Source of the DNA: DATFRY01 sp035489015
GTDB lineage: Bacteria > Myxococcota_A > Polyangia > Haliangiales > Haliangiaceae
Direction of reading: 5' to 3'
DNA: 64,000 nt
Assembly: GCA_035489015.1 (NCBI GenBank)
Contig: DATHKR010000111.1
Location: 21,894-85,893 of the forward strand
Part shown: piece after piece, positions 9,039-19,611 of the stretch
Layout: each line of letters starts with the position of its first letter
How positions within the stretch are numbered: position 1 is the stretch's first letter
Position numbers and translations under genes: made by a program
Notes under the pieces: generated by a model
The model's database searches: none
Told to the model about the DNA's origin: nothing
What the model saw: only the letters and a program-made list of their open reading frames with translations

Positions 9039-12000
9039 ATGGTCGGGTCGGGCCCAAGCAGATCGGTGAAACTCGAGGAAGGGGCAGGCCAGCGGTTCCG
9101 CATCATCCGTCCAATCGGGGAGGGCGGGATGGGAGTCGTCTACGAGGCCGAGGATCGTGAGCGGGGCCAGCTGGTCGCGCTCAAGACGCTCAAGCACCGC
9201 GACGTCGACACGCTGTACCGGCTGAAGCGCGAGTTCCGCGCGCTCGCCCACATCAGCCACCCCAACCTGGTCGACCTCTACGACATGGTGGTCGACGACG
9301 ACACCGGCTTCCTCACCATGGAGCTGGTCGAGGGGACCGACATCATCCGCCACTGCCGCGAGGGGGAGCCGACCGCGCACAGCCCGTCGCGCGCCGACAC
9401 TCCGCGGGTCCCGCTCGACGCCGCCGCCCGGGACGTCGCGCCGGGGTCCGGTCGTCGCGACCAGCTGACCCCGCCGCGCGGCCGGTTCGACGAGCCCCGC
9501 CTGCGCGCCGCCTTGCCCCAGCTCGGCCGCGCCCTGGTCGCGCTCCACCAGGCCGGCATGGTCCACCGCGACATCAAGCCGCCCAACGTGCTGGTCACCC
9601 ACAGCGGGCGCGTCGTGGTTCTCGACTTCGGCCTGGTCGCGCATCTGGACGACCGCGGCAGCGACAGCCTGGTCGGCCGAATCGTCGGCACCATCGAGTA
9701 CATCGCGCCGGAGCAGGTCAGCGACGGGCGCATCGCGCCGGCCGCCGACTGGTACGGGTTCGGTTGCCTGCTGTACGAGGCGCTGACCGGGCGACCGCCC
9801 CACCAGGGGTCGATCATGCAGGTCCTCATCGACAAGCAGTCGCACCCGCCGCCGCCGCCGCGCGCGCTGGTCCCGTCGGTGCCGCCCGACCTCGACGCGC
9901 TGTGCATCGATCTCCTCGCCATCGATCCGGCCGCCCGCCCGTCCGGCGCCGAGGTGCTGCGCCGCCTCGGGGTCGACGACGTCGTCGAGCGCCGGGCCGG
10001 CTCGGTGTCGAGCGCCACCCAGGGCGCGGCGTTCGCCGGGCGCGAGCTGGAGCTGGCCCGTCTGGCCGAGTGCGCGCGCCAGGTCGAGGACGGCGGCGCG
10101 GCGGTGGTCGCGATCCGCGGCCCATCCGGGATCGGCAAGACCACCCTGGTCCGCCGCTTCCTCGAGGTGGTGCGGCGCGACCTCGGCGCCGAGGCGGTCG
10201 TGCTCGACGGGCGCTGCTACGAGCGCGAGACGGTGCCGTACAAGGCGATCGACGCGGTCGTCGATCAGCTGGCCCGCTTCTGGAACCAGCTCCCGCCCGA
10301 CGAGGCGGCCGAGCTGCTGCCCGGCAACGCGCCGCTCCTGCCCCGCCTGTTCCCGGTCCTCGGCCGGGTCAACGCGATCGCCGCCGCCCCGCGCGGCGAG
10401 GTCCCGCCGGATCCGCACGAGCTGCGCCAGGGCGCTTTCACCGCGCTGCGCCACGTGCTCAAGCGTCTGGCGGTGAAGCGCGAGCTGGTCGTGTTCCTCG
10501 ACGACCTCCAGTGGAGCGACCTCGACTCGCTGCGCCTGCTGGCCGACATCATGCGCCCGCCCGACCCGCCGGGGCTCCTCCTGGTCTTCTGCAGCCGGGT
10601 CGATGCGGCCCCGGGCGAGGTGGGCGAGGCCCCGAGCGGCGACGCCAGCGTCGAGGCGCCGATCCGCCACGCCGCGCTCGACCGGCTGATGGAGGCGCTC
10701 GGCCGCTGGCTGACCCGCATCGACCTCGGTCCGCTGCCGCCGGCCGACGCCGCGTGGCTGGCGGCGCAGTTCCTGCCCGGCGCCAGCGAGGAGCTGGCCG
10801 CGCAGGTGGCCGAGGAGGCGGGCGGGGTGCCGCTGTTCATCACCGAGCTGGCCATCCACATGCAGACCACCGCCGAGCACGCTCGCGGCCCGGTCAGCTT
10901 CGTCCAGCTGCTCGGCCGGCGCATCGCGCAGCTGCCGGAGGACGCGCGCGAGCTGGTCGAGCTGGTCGCGGTGTCGGGCGAGCCGGTCTCGCAGCGGGTG
11001 GCGGCGACCGCGCTCGACTCGGCGCCGGAGTCACTCGGGCGCGCCATCCGCCACCTGCGCACGGTCAACCTGGTCCAGGCGCCGGGCGGGCGCGCGACCG
11101 ATCGGGTCGAGTGCTACCACAGCCGCATCCGCGAGTGCGTGCGCGCCCAGCTGTCCGGCGAGCGAGTGCGGGCCTGTCATCGCGCGCTCGCCGTCGCCCT
11201 CGAGCAGTGGTCGGAGGGATCGAGCGCGCAGCTGGCCCGCCACTGGAAGGGGGCAGGGGAGGAGGCGCGCGCCGGCGAGCACGCCCGCGCCGCCGCCGAC
11301 GAGGCGGCCCGCCAGTTCGACTTCCACCGCGCCGCGCGCTTCTACCAGATGGCGCTCGGCGCCGGCGCCGGCGGCTCGGCGGAGGAGCGGCGCGCGCTGC
11401 GGATCGCGATGGCGGAGTCGCTGGCCAGCGCCGGGCGCCCGGCCGAGGCGGCGGCGGTGTTCCGCGAGGCGGCCGACGAGGCGGACCCGGTCACCGCGCT
11501 GGAGCTGCGCCACCAGTCGGCCGCGGCGCTGCTGCGCGGCGGCTACGTCGGCGAGGGGCTCGAGGCGATCGAGGGAGTCCTCCGCCACATCGGGCTCGGC
11601 TCGCCGGATCGGCCCGGCTCGCGCCGCGCGGCCCAGCTCCGCCGGCGCTGGCTCGGCCTGCGCCCGATCGGCCGGGCCCGCCGCGCCGAGGGAGACGTCC
11701 CCGGCCGGGTGCTGACCGAGATGGACGTGTGCGGCTCGATGGCGGTGGCGCTGTCGCTGGTCGACACCGAGCGCGGCGCCGAATATCAGGCCAGATTTCT
11801 GGCCCTGGCGCTGCGCCACCCCGAGCCGCGCCGCCTGTCGATGGCGCTCGCCCTCGAGGCCGGCTACCTGGCCGGCGAGGGTCGCTATCATCGCGCCGAG
11901 CGGATGGCGGCCCGCGCCGAGCGGGTGATCGCGCGCACCGGCGACGACCGGTTCGCCCCCTACGCCCTGTGGGTGCGCGGCGCGCTGGCCATGTTCCGCC

Positions 12001-12842
12001 ACAGCGCCTGGCGGAGCGCGCTCGATCACTTCCGCCGGGTCGCCGCGCTCCTCCGCCAGCAGCACCGCTCGAGCAGCTGGGAGATGTCGACCAGCGAGCA
12101 GTACGTCTCCCTGTGCCGGCTCATGCTGGGCGAGCTGGGCGCCCTGGCCGAGACCCTGCCGGCGGCGGTCCGCGCCGCCGACCTGCGCGGCGACCGCTAC
12201 GCCGCGCTGAGCGCCCGCCTCCGCTTCGGCACCGTGCTCCACCTCCTGCGCGGCGATCCCGCCCAGGCCGAGCGCGACCTCGACGACGCCCTGGCCGCCT
12301 GGGCCGGCGGCCAGCGAGGCTTCCAGGTCGGCTACTACGGGGCCACGGTGGCCCGCGCCGACCTCTACCTCTACGCCGACCGCCCCGACCACTTCGCCGC
12401 CCACTGGCGACTCGACCCCGCCCGCCTGGCCCGCTCGCGCATCGCCCGCTACCCGATCGCGCTGCGCGAGCTCGCCCACGCCGCCGGCCGCATCGCGGTC
12501 GCCCAGGGCGTCCCCGACCAGGCCAGCGCCTACGCCGCGCTGCTCCGCCGCGAGGGCGCCCCTGCCTCCCTCCCGCTGGCCCGCCTCATCGACGCCGGCC
12601 TCGCCGCCCGGACCGGCGATCGCCGCGCCGCCGCCGCGAGGCTCACCGCCGCCCTCACCGACCTCGACCGCCTCGAGATGTCCGCCCACGCCGCCGCCGC
12701 CCGCCGCGCTCTCGGCCTCCTCACCGCCACCAGCGCCCGTGGCCGCGCCTCGATCCGCGAGGCCGACGCCTTCTTCCGCAGTCAGGGCGTCGCCGATCCG
12801 GCCCGCTTCGCCGCGATGCTGGTCCCCGGCATCTCGACCTGA
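9039..12842 (+). CDS. Ser/Thr protein kinase fused to AAA-type ATPase and TPR-like region (PknK-like)
   Basis: The 1267-residue protein begins with a Hanks-type kinase: glycine loop GEGGMGVVYEAE, VAIK-equivalent ALKTLK, catalytic HRDIKPPN near residue 176, DFG near 196 and APEQ. A ~45-residue Pro/Arg-rich insertion separates the hinge from the catalytic loop. A STAND-like ATPase domain follows, with Walker A GPSGIGKTT near 361 and Walker B VVFLDDLQWSD. The long helical C-terminal half looks like TPR repeats. Proteins of this layout act as signal-integrating kinases, in the manner of PknK. No membrane segment is seen. The ATG is preceded by GGGATAGG and is divergent from the GpsA-like gene. 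Confidence 0.9.
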   Translation: MVGSGPSRSVKLEEGAGQRFRIIRPIGEGGMGVVYEAEDRERGQLVALKTLKHRDVDTLYRLKREFRALAHISHPNLVDLYDMVVDDDTGFLTMELVEGTDIIRHCREGEPTAHSPSRADTPRVPLDAAARDVAPGSGRRDQLTPPRGRFDEPRLRAALPQLGRALVALHQAGMVHRDIKPPNVLVTHSGRVVVLDFGLVAHLDDRGSDSLVGRIVGTIEYIAPEQVSDGRIAPAADWYGFGCLLYEALTGRPPHQGSIMQVLIDKQSHPPPPPRALVPSVPPDLDALCIDLLAIDPAARPSGAEVLRRLGVDDVVERRAGSVSSATQGAAFAGRELELARLAECARQVEDGGAAVVAIRGPSGIGKTTLVRRFLEVVRRDLGAEAVVLDGRCYERETVPYKAIDAVVDQLARFWNQLPPDEAAELLPGNAPLLPRLFPVLGRVNAIAAAPRGEVPPDPHELRQGAFTALRHVLKRLAVKRELVVFLDDLQWSDLDSLRLLADIMRPPDPPGLLLVFCSRVDAAPGEVGEAPSGDASVEAPIRHAALDRLMEALGRWLTRIDLGPLPPADAAWLAAQFLPGASEELAAQVAEEAGGVPLFITELAIHMQTTAEHARGPVSFVQLLGRRIAQLPEDARELVELVAVSGEPVSQRVAATALDSAPESLGRAIRHLRTVNLVQAPGGRATDRVECYHSRIRECVRAQLSGERVRACHRALAVALEQWSEGSSAQLARHWKGAGEEARAGEHARAAADEAARQFDFHRAARFYQMALGAGAGGSAEERRALRIAMAESLASAGRPAEAAAVFREAADEADPVTALELRHQSAAALLRGGYVGEGLEAIEGVLRHIGLGSPDRPGSRRAAQLRRRWLGLRPIGRARRAEGDVPGRVLTEMDVCGSMAVALSLVDTERGAEYQARFLALALRHPEPRRLSMALALEAGYLAGEGRYHRAERMAARAERVIARTGDDRFAPYALWVRGALAMFRHSAWRSALDHFRRVAALLRQQHRSSSWEMSTSEQYVSLCRLMLGELGALAETLPAAVRAADLRGDRYAALSARLRFGTVLHLLRGDPAQAERDLDDALAAWAGGQRGFQVGYYGATVARADLYLYADRPDHFAAHWRLDPARLARSRIARYPIALRELAHAAGRIAVAQGVPDQASAYAALLRREGAPASLPLARLIDAGLAARTGDRRAAAARLTAALTDLDRLEMSAHAAAARRALGLLTATSARGRASIREADAFFRSQGVADPARFAAMLVPGIST

Positions 12843-12852
12843 GCCGCGCCGA

Positions 12853-13422
12853 TCAGCGCCCGGGCAGGTCCCTGAACAGCGTGCCGATGTAGATCAGCAG
12901 GAGCGCGAGGTTCGCCGGCACCAGCACCTCGTGGACGCGCGGGCGCCTCGTGATCGCGCCGGCGATGAAGAGGGCGGCGAAGAGGAGCTTGGCGGCGCTG
13001 TCGAGGTCGCGGTCGATCGCGCCGGCGAGCACGGCCTCGCGGCCGTAGGTGAGGACGACCAGGATGAAGGCCAGGGCGTAGGACCAGCGGCAGTTGGCGT
13101 AGTAGTGGTCGCGGAGGTCGTCGGCGACGGTGTCGCCGAAGTCGGGCAGGGCGAGGGCCGACATGAGGTAGAGGACGATCGGCAGGATCAGGACCGAGAA
13201 GAACCCGAGGAAGGTCCACTCGCGCTGGCCGCGCAGCTCGAACATCGACCACCAGAGCTGGACGTGGACCAGGAGCAGGATGAGGACCCAGCCGATGGTC
13301 AGCCAGTAGAGCCGCACGCGGGCGCGGTTCTGCAGCATGCGGCCGACCCCGGTGAGGAGCTGGGTGATGCCCAGCCCCAGGATGATCGACACCAGGACCG
13401 AGAGGTAGTTGAACTCGTCCAA
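12853..13422 (-). CDS. Multi-pass membrane protein of unknown function
   Basis: The product of about 189 residues has five or six hydrophobic segments (for example VLVSIILGLGITQLL, WLTIGWVLILLLVHV, FFSVLILPIVLYLMSAL and YALAFILVVLTYG). No catalytic motif or family is recognised. I chose the TTG at 13422 because a GGAGG precedes it and the hydrophobic protein starts there, though the 3-nt spacing is short; no ATG or GTG lies between it and the end of the upstream gene. It follows the roadblock-like gene by about 43 bp on the same strand and meets the kinase gene tail to tail. Confidence 0.6.
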   Translation of the reverse strand: MDEFNYLSVLVSIILGLGITQLLTGVGRMLQNRARVRLYWLTIGWVLILLLVHVQLWWSMFELRGQREWTFLGFFSVLILPIVLYLMSALALPDFGDTVADDLRDHYYANCRWSYALAFILVVLTYGREAVLAGAIDRDLDSAAKLLFAALFIAGAITRRPRVHEVLVPANLALLLIYIGTLFRDLPGR

Positions 13423-13465
13423 GGTCCTCCGCGCGTGGATGGCCGGCCGCGGCCGGCCGCGCCCG

Positions 13466-13858
13466 TCACATCGCGTCGGCGCGCGGCTCGAGGATCCGGC
13501 GGACCGCCCCGCGCGACAGGGCCAGCTGGCGCTCGCGCTCGGTTCCGCCCGGGCCGATCGCGCACAGGAACAGCTGGCCGCCCGGCACGCCGAAGCGGTG
13601 CATGCGGATGCGCCAGCCGCCTTCGGTCCCGAGCAGCACACCCTCGAAGTCGGGCACCTTGCGCCCGATGAAGGGGAGCTGCGCGGCGACCTCCTGGCAC
13701 GCGTGCGGGTCGCCCGAGGTGGCCAGGCAGAACCCGTCCTCGTCGGACAGGATGAGGCCCTCCAGCTTCGCGGCCTGCCGGCACGCGTCCAGCTGGTAGT
13801 GCAGGGCCAGGGTGGTGTTGTCGCTGCGGCGATGGCGCCGCTCACGCGCGATTCGCAT
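13466..13858 (-). CDS. Roadblock/LC7-like small protein
   Basis: The 130-residue protein has the look of a roadblock/LC7 fold: an N-terminal helix, the strand-turn-strand LEGLILSDEDGFCLATSGD, a middle helix (CQEVAAQLPFIGR), then strands FEGVLLG, IRMHRFGV and GGQLFLCAIG. Roadblock proteins such as MglB act as partners of small GTPases or as signalling scaffolds. No GTPase gene is adjacent. The ATG at 13858 fits the beginning of the coding-like sequence. The assignment is by fold pattern, so moderate confidence. Confidence 0.55.
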   Translation of the reverse strand: MRIARERRHRRSDNTTLALHYQLDACRQAAKLEGLILSDEDGFCLATSGDPHACQEVAAQLPFIGRKVPDFEGVLLGTEGGWRIRMHRFGVPGGQLFLCAIGPGGTERERQLALSRGAVRRILEPRADAM

Positions 13859-13954
13859 CCGCCCAGCGTAGGCCGGCTCTTGCCGGGCGCCAAATTTCGG
13901 GTGAAAGAGCCGCTCGGCGCCCCTCGTTACCGAGGACGAACAGAGGAGGACGCC

Positions 13955-14800
13955 ATGATCCGCACCCGCGCCGCAGCGCTCCATGTGCTGACTGTCGCGG
14001 CGAGCTGGTCGGCGGCCTGCACCGGAGGCTCGTCTGCCTACCGGGCAAGCTCGCCGAACGCTCCCGCATCCACCGAGGTCGCCTACAGCGACCAGTCGAT
14101 CGTCAGCCCCGGCGCCGGCGCCGAGTCCGGGCCGGCCGAGGCCGAGGCGGCCCAGCCCGATCGCCCCGGCCTCGGCACCGAGTTCGGCGAGAGCGTCCAC
14201 TCGCGGGTCGAGGAGCAGCCGTTCCAGCGCGCCGCCGGCGAGCCGTTCGCGCTGGTCGCCATCCACTACAACGACGAGGAGGGCGTGCGAGCCCAGGCCG
14301 ACAGCCGCGGCGGCGCGCTCGCCCCGCTCATCGCGTCCACCCCGCAGGGCGGCATCTCGGTGGCGGTCACCGACGAGTCGGGCACGCCGCTGCCCGGCGT
14401 CGCCGCGGACGGTCGCAGCTACGTGATCGGCCGCGCCGGCCAGCGCTACCACCTGCTGGTCACCAACCACACGGCGGGTCGCTACGAGCTGGTCGCGTCG
14501 GTCGACGGGCTCGACGTCATCGACGGCCGCCCGGGCAGCTACGGCAAGCGCGGCTACATCGTGCCGCCGGGCGGCAGCCTCACGATCGAAGGCTTCCGCA
14601 CCAGCGACGACACGGTCGCCGCGTTCCGCTTCTCGTCGGTGCGCGACTCGTACGCCGCCCGCACCGGCGACGGCCGCAACGTCGGCGTGGTCGGGCTCGC
14701 GTTCTTCGCCGAGCTGGGATCGCAGTGGACCAGCGACGAGGTCGGCCTGCGCGAGACCGCGGATCCGTTCCCCGACCGCTACGCCGCGCCCCCGCCGTGA
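13955..14800 (+). CDS. Secreted or lipid-anchored hypothetical protein
   Basis: The 281-residue protein has a signal peptide ending at a plausible lipobox (SWSAAC, Cys near residue 21), a low-complexity acidic and Ala/Pro linker, and a compact C-terminal domain with alternating strands (QRYHLLVTNHTAGRYELVAS, then GSLTIEGFR). That region resembles beta-sandwich domains of secreted proteins, but no family is recognised. A GAGGAGG sequence lies just before the ATG, making the start firm. It stands alone between the divergent roadblock gene and the outer-membrane barrel gene. Confidence 0.65.
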   Translation: MIRTRAAALHVLTVAASWSAACTGGSSAYRASSPNAPASTEVAYSDQSIVSPGAGAESGPAEAEAAQPDRPGLGTEFGESVHSRVEEQPFQRAAGEPFALVAIHYNDEEGVRAQADSRGGALAPLIASTPQGGISVAVTDESGTPLPGVAADGRSYVIGRAGQRYHLLVTNHTAGRYELVASVDGLDVIDGRPGSYGKRGYIVPPGGSLTIEGFRTSDDTVAAFRFSSVRDSYAARTGDGRNVGVVGLAFFAELGSQWTSDEVGLRETADPFPDRYAAPPP

Positions 14801-14917
14801 CCACGCGCGCGAGGCCGCGTCACTCCGGACGATCGGATCGATCGTTCACCGGCGCTCCTTCCGGTCGGCCGCGAAGTCGATTGTCCCGCTTCCGCTTTCG
14901 ATTTAGCGTGTAGTCCA

Positions 14918-16291
14918 GTGCCGCAATACCACCGCTTCCACGCCCTTCGTATCGCGCTCGCCGCCGCTGCTGCCGCCGCCGTCTCCTCCCGGGCGCGCCC
15001 CGCCGCGGCCGACCACAGCCTGCAGGCCATCACCACCCTCACCACCGGCTACACCGACAACGTGCAGGCGGTGCCGGACAACCCGGCCGACCCGACCGTG
15101 ACGCCGGCGGTGCAGTCCGACGCGTTCGCCAACATCGCCCCGGGCATCGTCTTCTCGCACGAGGGCGTGCGCATCACCCAGGTGCTCCGCTACACCCTCA
15201 ACATCCGCCTGTACGCCGGGGCCAGCGGGGCCAACTCGTTCTCCAACAACATCCTCTACGGCGCGGTGGTCCCCTTGACCCCGCGCGCCGGGCTCACCTT
15301 CGATCTCAGCGCCGGTCACGGCCGGCAGAACGCGTTCGACACCGCGCCGCAGGACACCCCGGTCGGCGGGCAGGCCCAGGGCGATCAGTCGTACGCGCAG
15401 GCCGCCACCGGGGTCGGGTACAACTACCAGCTCACCCACTCCTGGCAGTACCAGCAGGCGATCGGGGCGTCGATCTACCAGCCCACCGACGACACCACCC
15501 AGGTCGGGCGCCGCACCGCGTTCGATGCGTCGGTCGGCCTCAGCAAGTCGTTCAACTTCCATTCGTTCACGCTGAGCGGGCGAGGCACCTACTCGATCCT
15601 CGACACCGGCGAGGACGCCCAGGGCGTCGAGCTCGAGGACCAGAAGACCATCCTCCTCGGCCCCGAGCTGCGCTGGGTGCACGACCTCAACGAGGACTTC
15701 TCGACCGACGCGTCGGTGGGCATGACGGTCACCTTCCCGGCCGGCGAGTTCGAGCGCCGCGAGGAGTTCCCGGTCGGGGCCGCCTACCTGCGCTACGCCC
15801 ACGACCGCTTCGCCGGGGCGCTCGGCTACCGCCGCTCGGTGACGACCAACATCGTGCTCGGCGAGACCGAGGCGACCCACGTCGCCGAGGTGCGCGGGGT
15901 GGTGCCGCTGCCGCTGGCCGACAAGCTTTCCCTGGCCGGCGCGGTCGGCTACTCGAACGGCACGTCGATCGGCATCGTCAACGCGGCCGGCGAGGAGGTC
16001 GAGGGCCACACCATCCAGTGGGTCGGGGACATCTCGCTGGCGTGGCAGGCGACCGAGGCGATCTCGGCCGGCCTCCGCTACCAGCGGATCTGGCAGGACC
16101 GCGAGGACCCGCGCCTCATGGAGATCGGCGGGACCACCGAGGAGCAACACACGCGCCGACAGCAGATCACGCTGGTCCTCGAGGGGCGCTACCCGACCCG
16201 TCAGGCGGTCGAGCTGCCCAAGGACCCGTCCAGCCGCGTCGACGGCGGGCTGGAGAGCATGAGCAAGCGCGAGGAGAGCCTGCTTCGCTGA
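14918..16291 (+). CDS. Outer-membrane beta-barrel protein of the EPS locus
   Basis: The 457-residue protein has a signal peptide (hydrophobic Ala-rich core to about residue 31) and then many amphipathic strands of alternating aromatic and polar residues with short turns (for example ITTLTTGYTDNV, LRYTLNIRLYAG, LRYQRIWQD), typical of a porin-like barrel. In Myxococcus xanthus, EPS export uses WzpX-type 18-strand barrels together with short OPX proteins. The presence of a short OPX in this locus makes that role likely here, which is inference. The start is GTG. The acetyltransferase gene follows after 47 bp on the same strand. Confidence 0.7.
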   Translation: MPQYHRFHALRIALAAAAAAAVSSRARPAAADHSLQAITTLTTGYTDNVQAVPDNPADPTVTPAVQSDAFANIAPGIVFSHEGVRITQVLRYTLNIRLYAGASGANSFSNNILYGAVVPLTPRAGLTFDLSAGHGRQNAFDTAPQDTPVGGQAQGDQSYAQAATGVGYNYQLTHSWQYQQAIGASIYQPTDDTTQVGRRTAFDASVGLSKSFNFHSFTLSGRGTYSILDTGEDAQGVELEDQKTILLGPELRWVHDLNEDFSTDASVGMTVTFPAGEFERREEFPVGAAYLRYAHDRFAGALGYRRSVTTNIVLGETEATHVAEVRGVVPLPLADKLSLAGAVGYSNGTSIGIVNAAGEEVEGHTIQWVGDISLAWQATEAISAGLRYQRIWQDREDPRLMEIGGTTEEQHTRRQQITLVLEGRYPTRQAVELPKDPSSRVDGGLESMSKREESLLR

Positions 16292-16338
16292 CCGGGCCGC
16301 GCGCGTATCCGACGCAGTAGTGCTAAATTCACCGACGG

Positions 16339-17046
16339 GTGAGAGCCTTAGACGAGCTGGTTCTGCGCATCAAGCGCGGCGACTCCATGGCGGCGCGCAC
16401 GGCGCGCGACGTCTATTACTGGGCGCAGCGCTGGAACCTGCCCGAAACCCGCGCCACGCGGACGCTTTTCGGCCTGGTGTACCGGGCGCACGACGCCTAC
16501 GCATCAGCCCGCGAGTACGCCGGCTCCAAGCTGCTCTACGAGCCGATGGTCCGCGCCCGCTTCCACAAGGTCGGCAAGGACCTCCAGGTCTCTGCGCTGC
16601 CGTACGTGGTCGGCCACGCCCGCATCACCGTCGGGGACGGTTGTCGGTTCGGCTACTTCTCGATCCGCTCGGGCCGGTTCGTCGACGCGCCGGAGCTCAT
16701 CATCGGCAACTCGGTGTCGGTGGCGACCGACGTCACCTTCGTGGTCAACCGCCTCATCACCATCGCCGATCACGTCGGCATCGCCGGGCGCACCTGGATC
16801 TCCGACTCCGACGGTCACCCGGCCGACATCGACCGCCGCATGGCCGGCGTGCAGGAGCTGGACGAGTCGGACATCCGCCCGCTCACCATCGAGGAGCGGG
16901 TCTGGATCGGCCACGGCGCCCACGTCTTGAAGGGCGTCACCATCGGGCGCGGCGCGGTGGTCGCCGCCGGCAGCGTGGTCACCACCGACGTGCCGGCCGG
17001 CGCCCTCGCCATGGGCGTGCCGGCCCGCATCGTCCGCGCCTGGTAG
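16339..17046 (+). CDS. Left-handed beta-helix acyltransferase
   Basis: The 235-residue protein starts at GTG and carries hexapeptide repeats of a trimeric left-handed beta-helix from about residue 90. They run through ARITVGDGCRFG, ADHVGIAGRTWISDSDGHP, VWIGHGAHVLKGVTIGRGAVVAAGSVVTTDVPAG and AMGVPARIV. The Ser-Asp-His cluster in DSDGH and the GxxA/V repeats match sugar O-acetyltransferases of the NodL/WbbJ type. In the EPS locus it probably adds acetyl groups to a lipid-linked sugar or to the polymer. Its stop lies 3 bp from the stop of the convergent BY-kinase-like gene. Confidence 0.82.
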   Translation: MRALDELVLRIKRGDSMAARTARDVYYWAQRWNLPETRATRTLFGLVYRAHDAYASAREYAGSKLLYEPMVRARFHKVGKDLQVSALPYVVGHARITVGDGCRFGYFSIRSGRFVDAPELIIGNSVSVATDVTFVVNRLITIADHVGIAGRTWISDSDGHPADIDRRMAGVQELDESDIRPLTIEERVWIGHGAHVLKGVTIGRGAVVAAGSVVTTDVPAGALAMGVPARIVRAW

Positions 17047-17049
17047 CGC

Positions 17050-18118
<1,069 letters not shown>

Positions 18119-18126
<8 letters not shown>

Positions 18127-19600
18127 GCCGGCGTCCCTTTCGCTCGGACGGCACCACGATGAGGACCGGCGCGAAGCCGAGCCGGTCCAGGTCGTAGCGC
18201 CGGTAGACCCGGTCGTCGATGAGCGCCAGCCCGAGCGCCAGCACGATGCCGAGCCCGGCGAACGCCGCCGTCCCGGCCATGGCGAGCATCTTGCGCGGCT
18301 TGCCGGCCGGCTTGGGCGGCACGTAGGCCTCGTCGATGACGCTCAGCTGGGCCGCCTCGGCCACCTCGGAGCTGGCGGTGATGTCGGCGGTGAAGACGCG
18401 AGTCTCGAGGGTGTTGACCCGCTCGCGCCCCTCCTCGACGTCGCGCAGGAGGTTGGCCCAGTCGGTCTCGAGCGAGACCACGTCGTCGGCCACCTGCGAC
18501 TTCGACGGCGCCGGGGTGGCTCCGCCCTTGGCCCGGTAGGCGGCCAGCTCGCGGTCCACCTTCTCCAGCTCGCGCTGGAGCGCGCTGCGATCGACCGGCC
18601 CGGTCGGCAGCGCCTCGGCCGGCTCGCCCACCGCCGGCAGACCGGCCTCGATGCGGCGCAGGCGCTGCTGCGCCTCGGTGAGGGCGATCCGGGCCGACAC
18701 CACGTCCGGGTGCTTCTCGGTGAACTGACTGACTCGCTCCTGCAGCGTCTTGCTCGCCGCCTCGACGTCGCGGCGCGCCTCGCGCAGCTCGCCCGGCTCG
18801 GGAGCCGCATCGCGGGTGGCGACCGGCACCGGCGCGTCCGGGTTCTCGAGGCGGGCCATGATGCGGCGGCGCTGGCGCTCGAGGGCGGACAGCTTCGGAT
18901 CGCCCGAGGCGGCCGCCGCCTTGCCCTTCAGCGTGGCCGCGCGCACCGCCGAGCCAGCGCCCGACGAGGCCCCGCCGCCGTTCTCCTCGGCGAACTCCGG
19001 GTGCTTCATGAGGAAGGAGGCCTGCTTGCGCTCGCGCTCGTGCAGCTCGGCGCTGGCCGCGTCCTTCTGCCCGACCAGGAAGACCTTGGTCTGCTCGGCC
19101 TGCTCGCGGCGCAGCCGGTTGTCCTCGGTCTTCAGCCGGTCGGCCAGGAACTTGGTGACCTTCTGCGCCTCCTCGGGCGTGTCGCCCTTGTAGGAGATGC
19201 GGAAGGTGCCCGCGCCCTTGTCGCGGAACGACACCCTCGTGCGCAGCTCGTCCGACGCGGCCACCTCGCCCTCGTCGGCCACCTCGCTGGGGAAGAGCTT
19301 GAACTGCTTCACCACCTGCACCAGGTTGGAGCGGGCGAGCAGCATCTCCTTGTAGCGGCTGGACAGGACGTTGGCGCTCTGCACCACCTCACGGCCCTGC
19401 AGCACGCTCTGCGAGATCATCTCGCGATAGAGGAGGACCGTCTCCGACTCGTACTGGTAGGGCCGGCTGAGGGCGAAGAGGACCGCGAGGCCACCTCCGA
19501 CCACCGTCACGACCACGACGAGCCACGTATAGCGTGTAGCCCGGCGCACGACGTCGAGGATCCGATCGATCTGGTCGCGCGGAGTTAGCGACTTGGCCAT
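18119..19600 (-). CDS. Wzz/GNVR-type polysaccharide co-polymerase
   Basis: The 493-residue protein has two transmembrane helices flanking a large periplasmic region: residues about 25-45 (YTWLVVVVTVVGGGLAVLFAL) and near the C-terminus (MLAMAGTAAFAGLGIVLALGLAL). The periplasmic part is rich in charged coiled-coil sequence. The entry motif YQYESETVLLYR and the exit VIDEAYVPPKPAGKPRK are typical of Wzz/GumC-like chain-length regulators. It should set polymer length together with the Wzy protein and the adjacent BY-kinase-like ATPase. It sits 11 bp after the other Wzz gene in one operon. Confidence 0.85.
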
Positions 19601-19611
19601 TGGTCTCCCAA

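Noticed and set aside
7725..12842. Very long open frames antisense or out of frame to real genes (also at 31321-35973, 33090-37190, 50540-55849)
   Set aside because: They are a by-product of extreme GC content. Their translations are Arg/Pro/Gly/Ala-rich without domains. The kinase, debranching enzyme and SMC genes explain the DNA.
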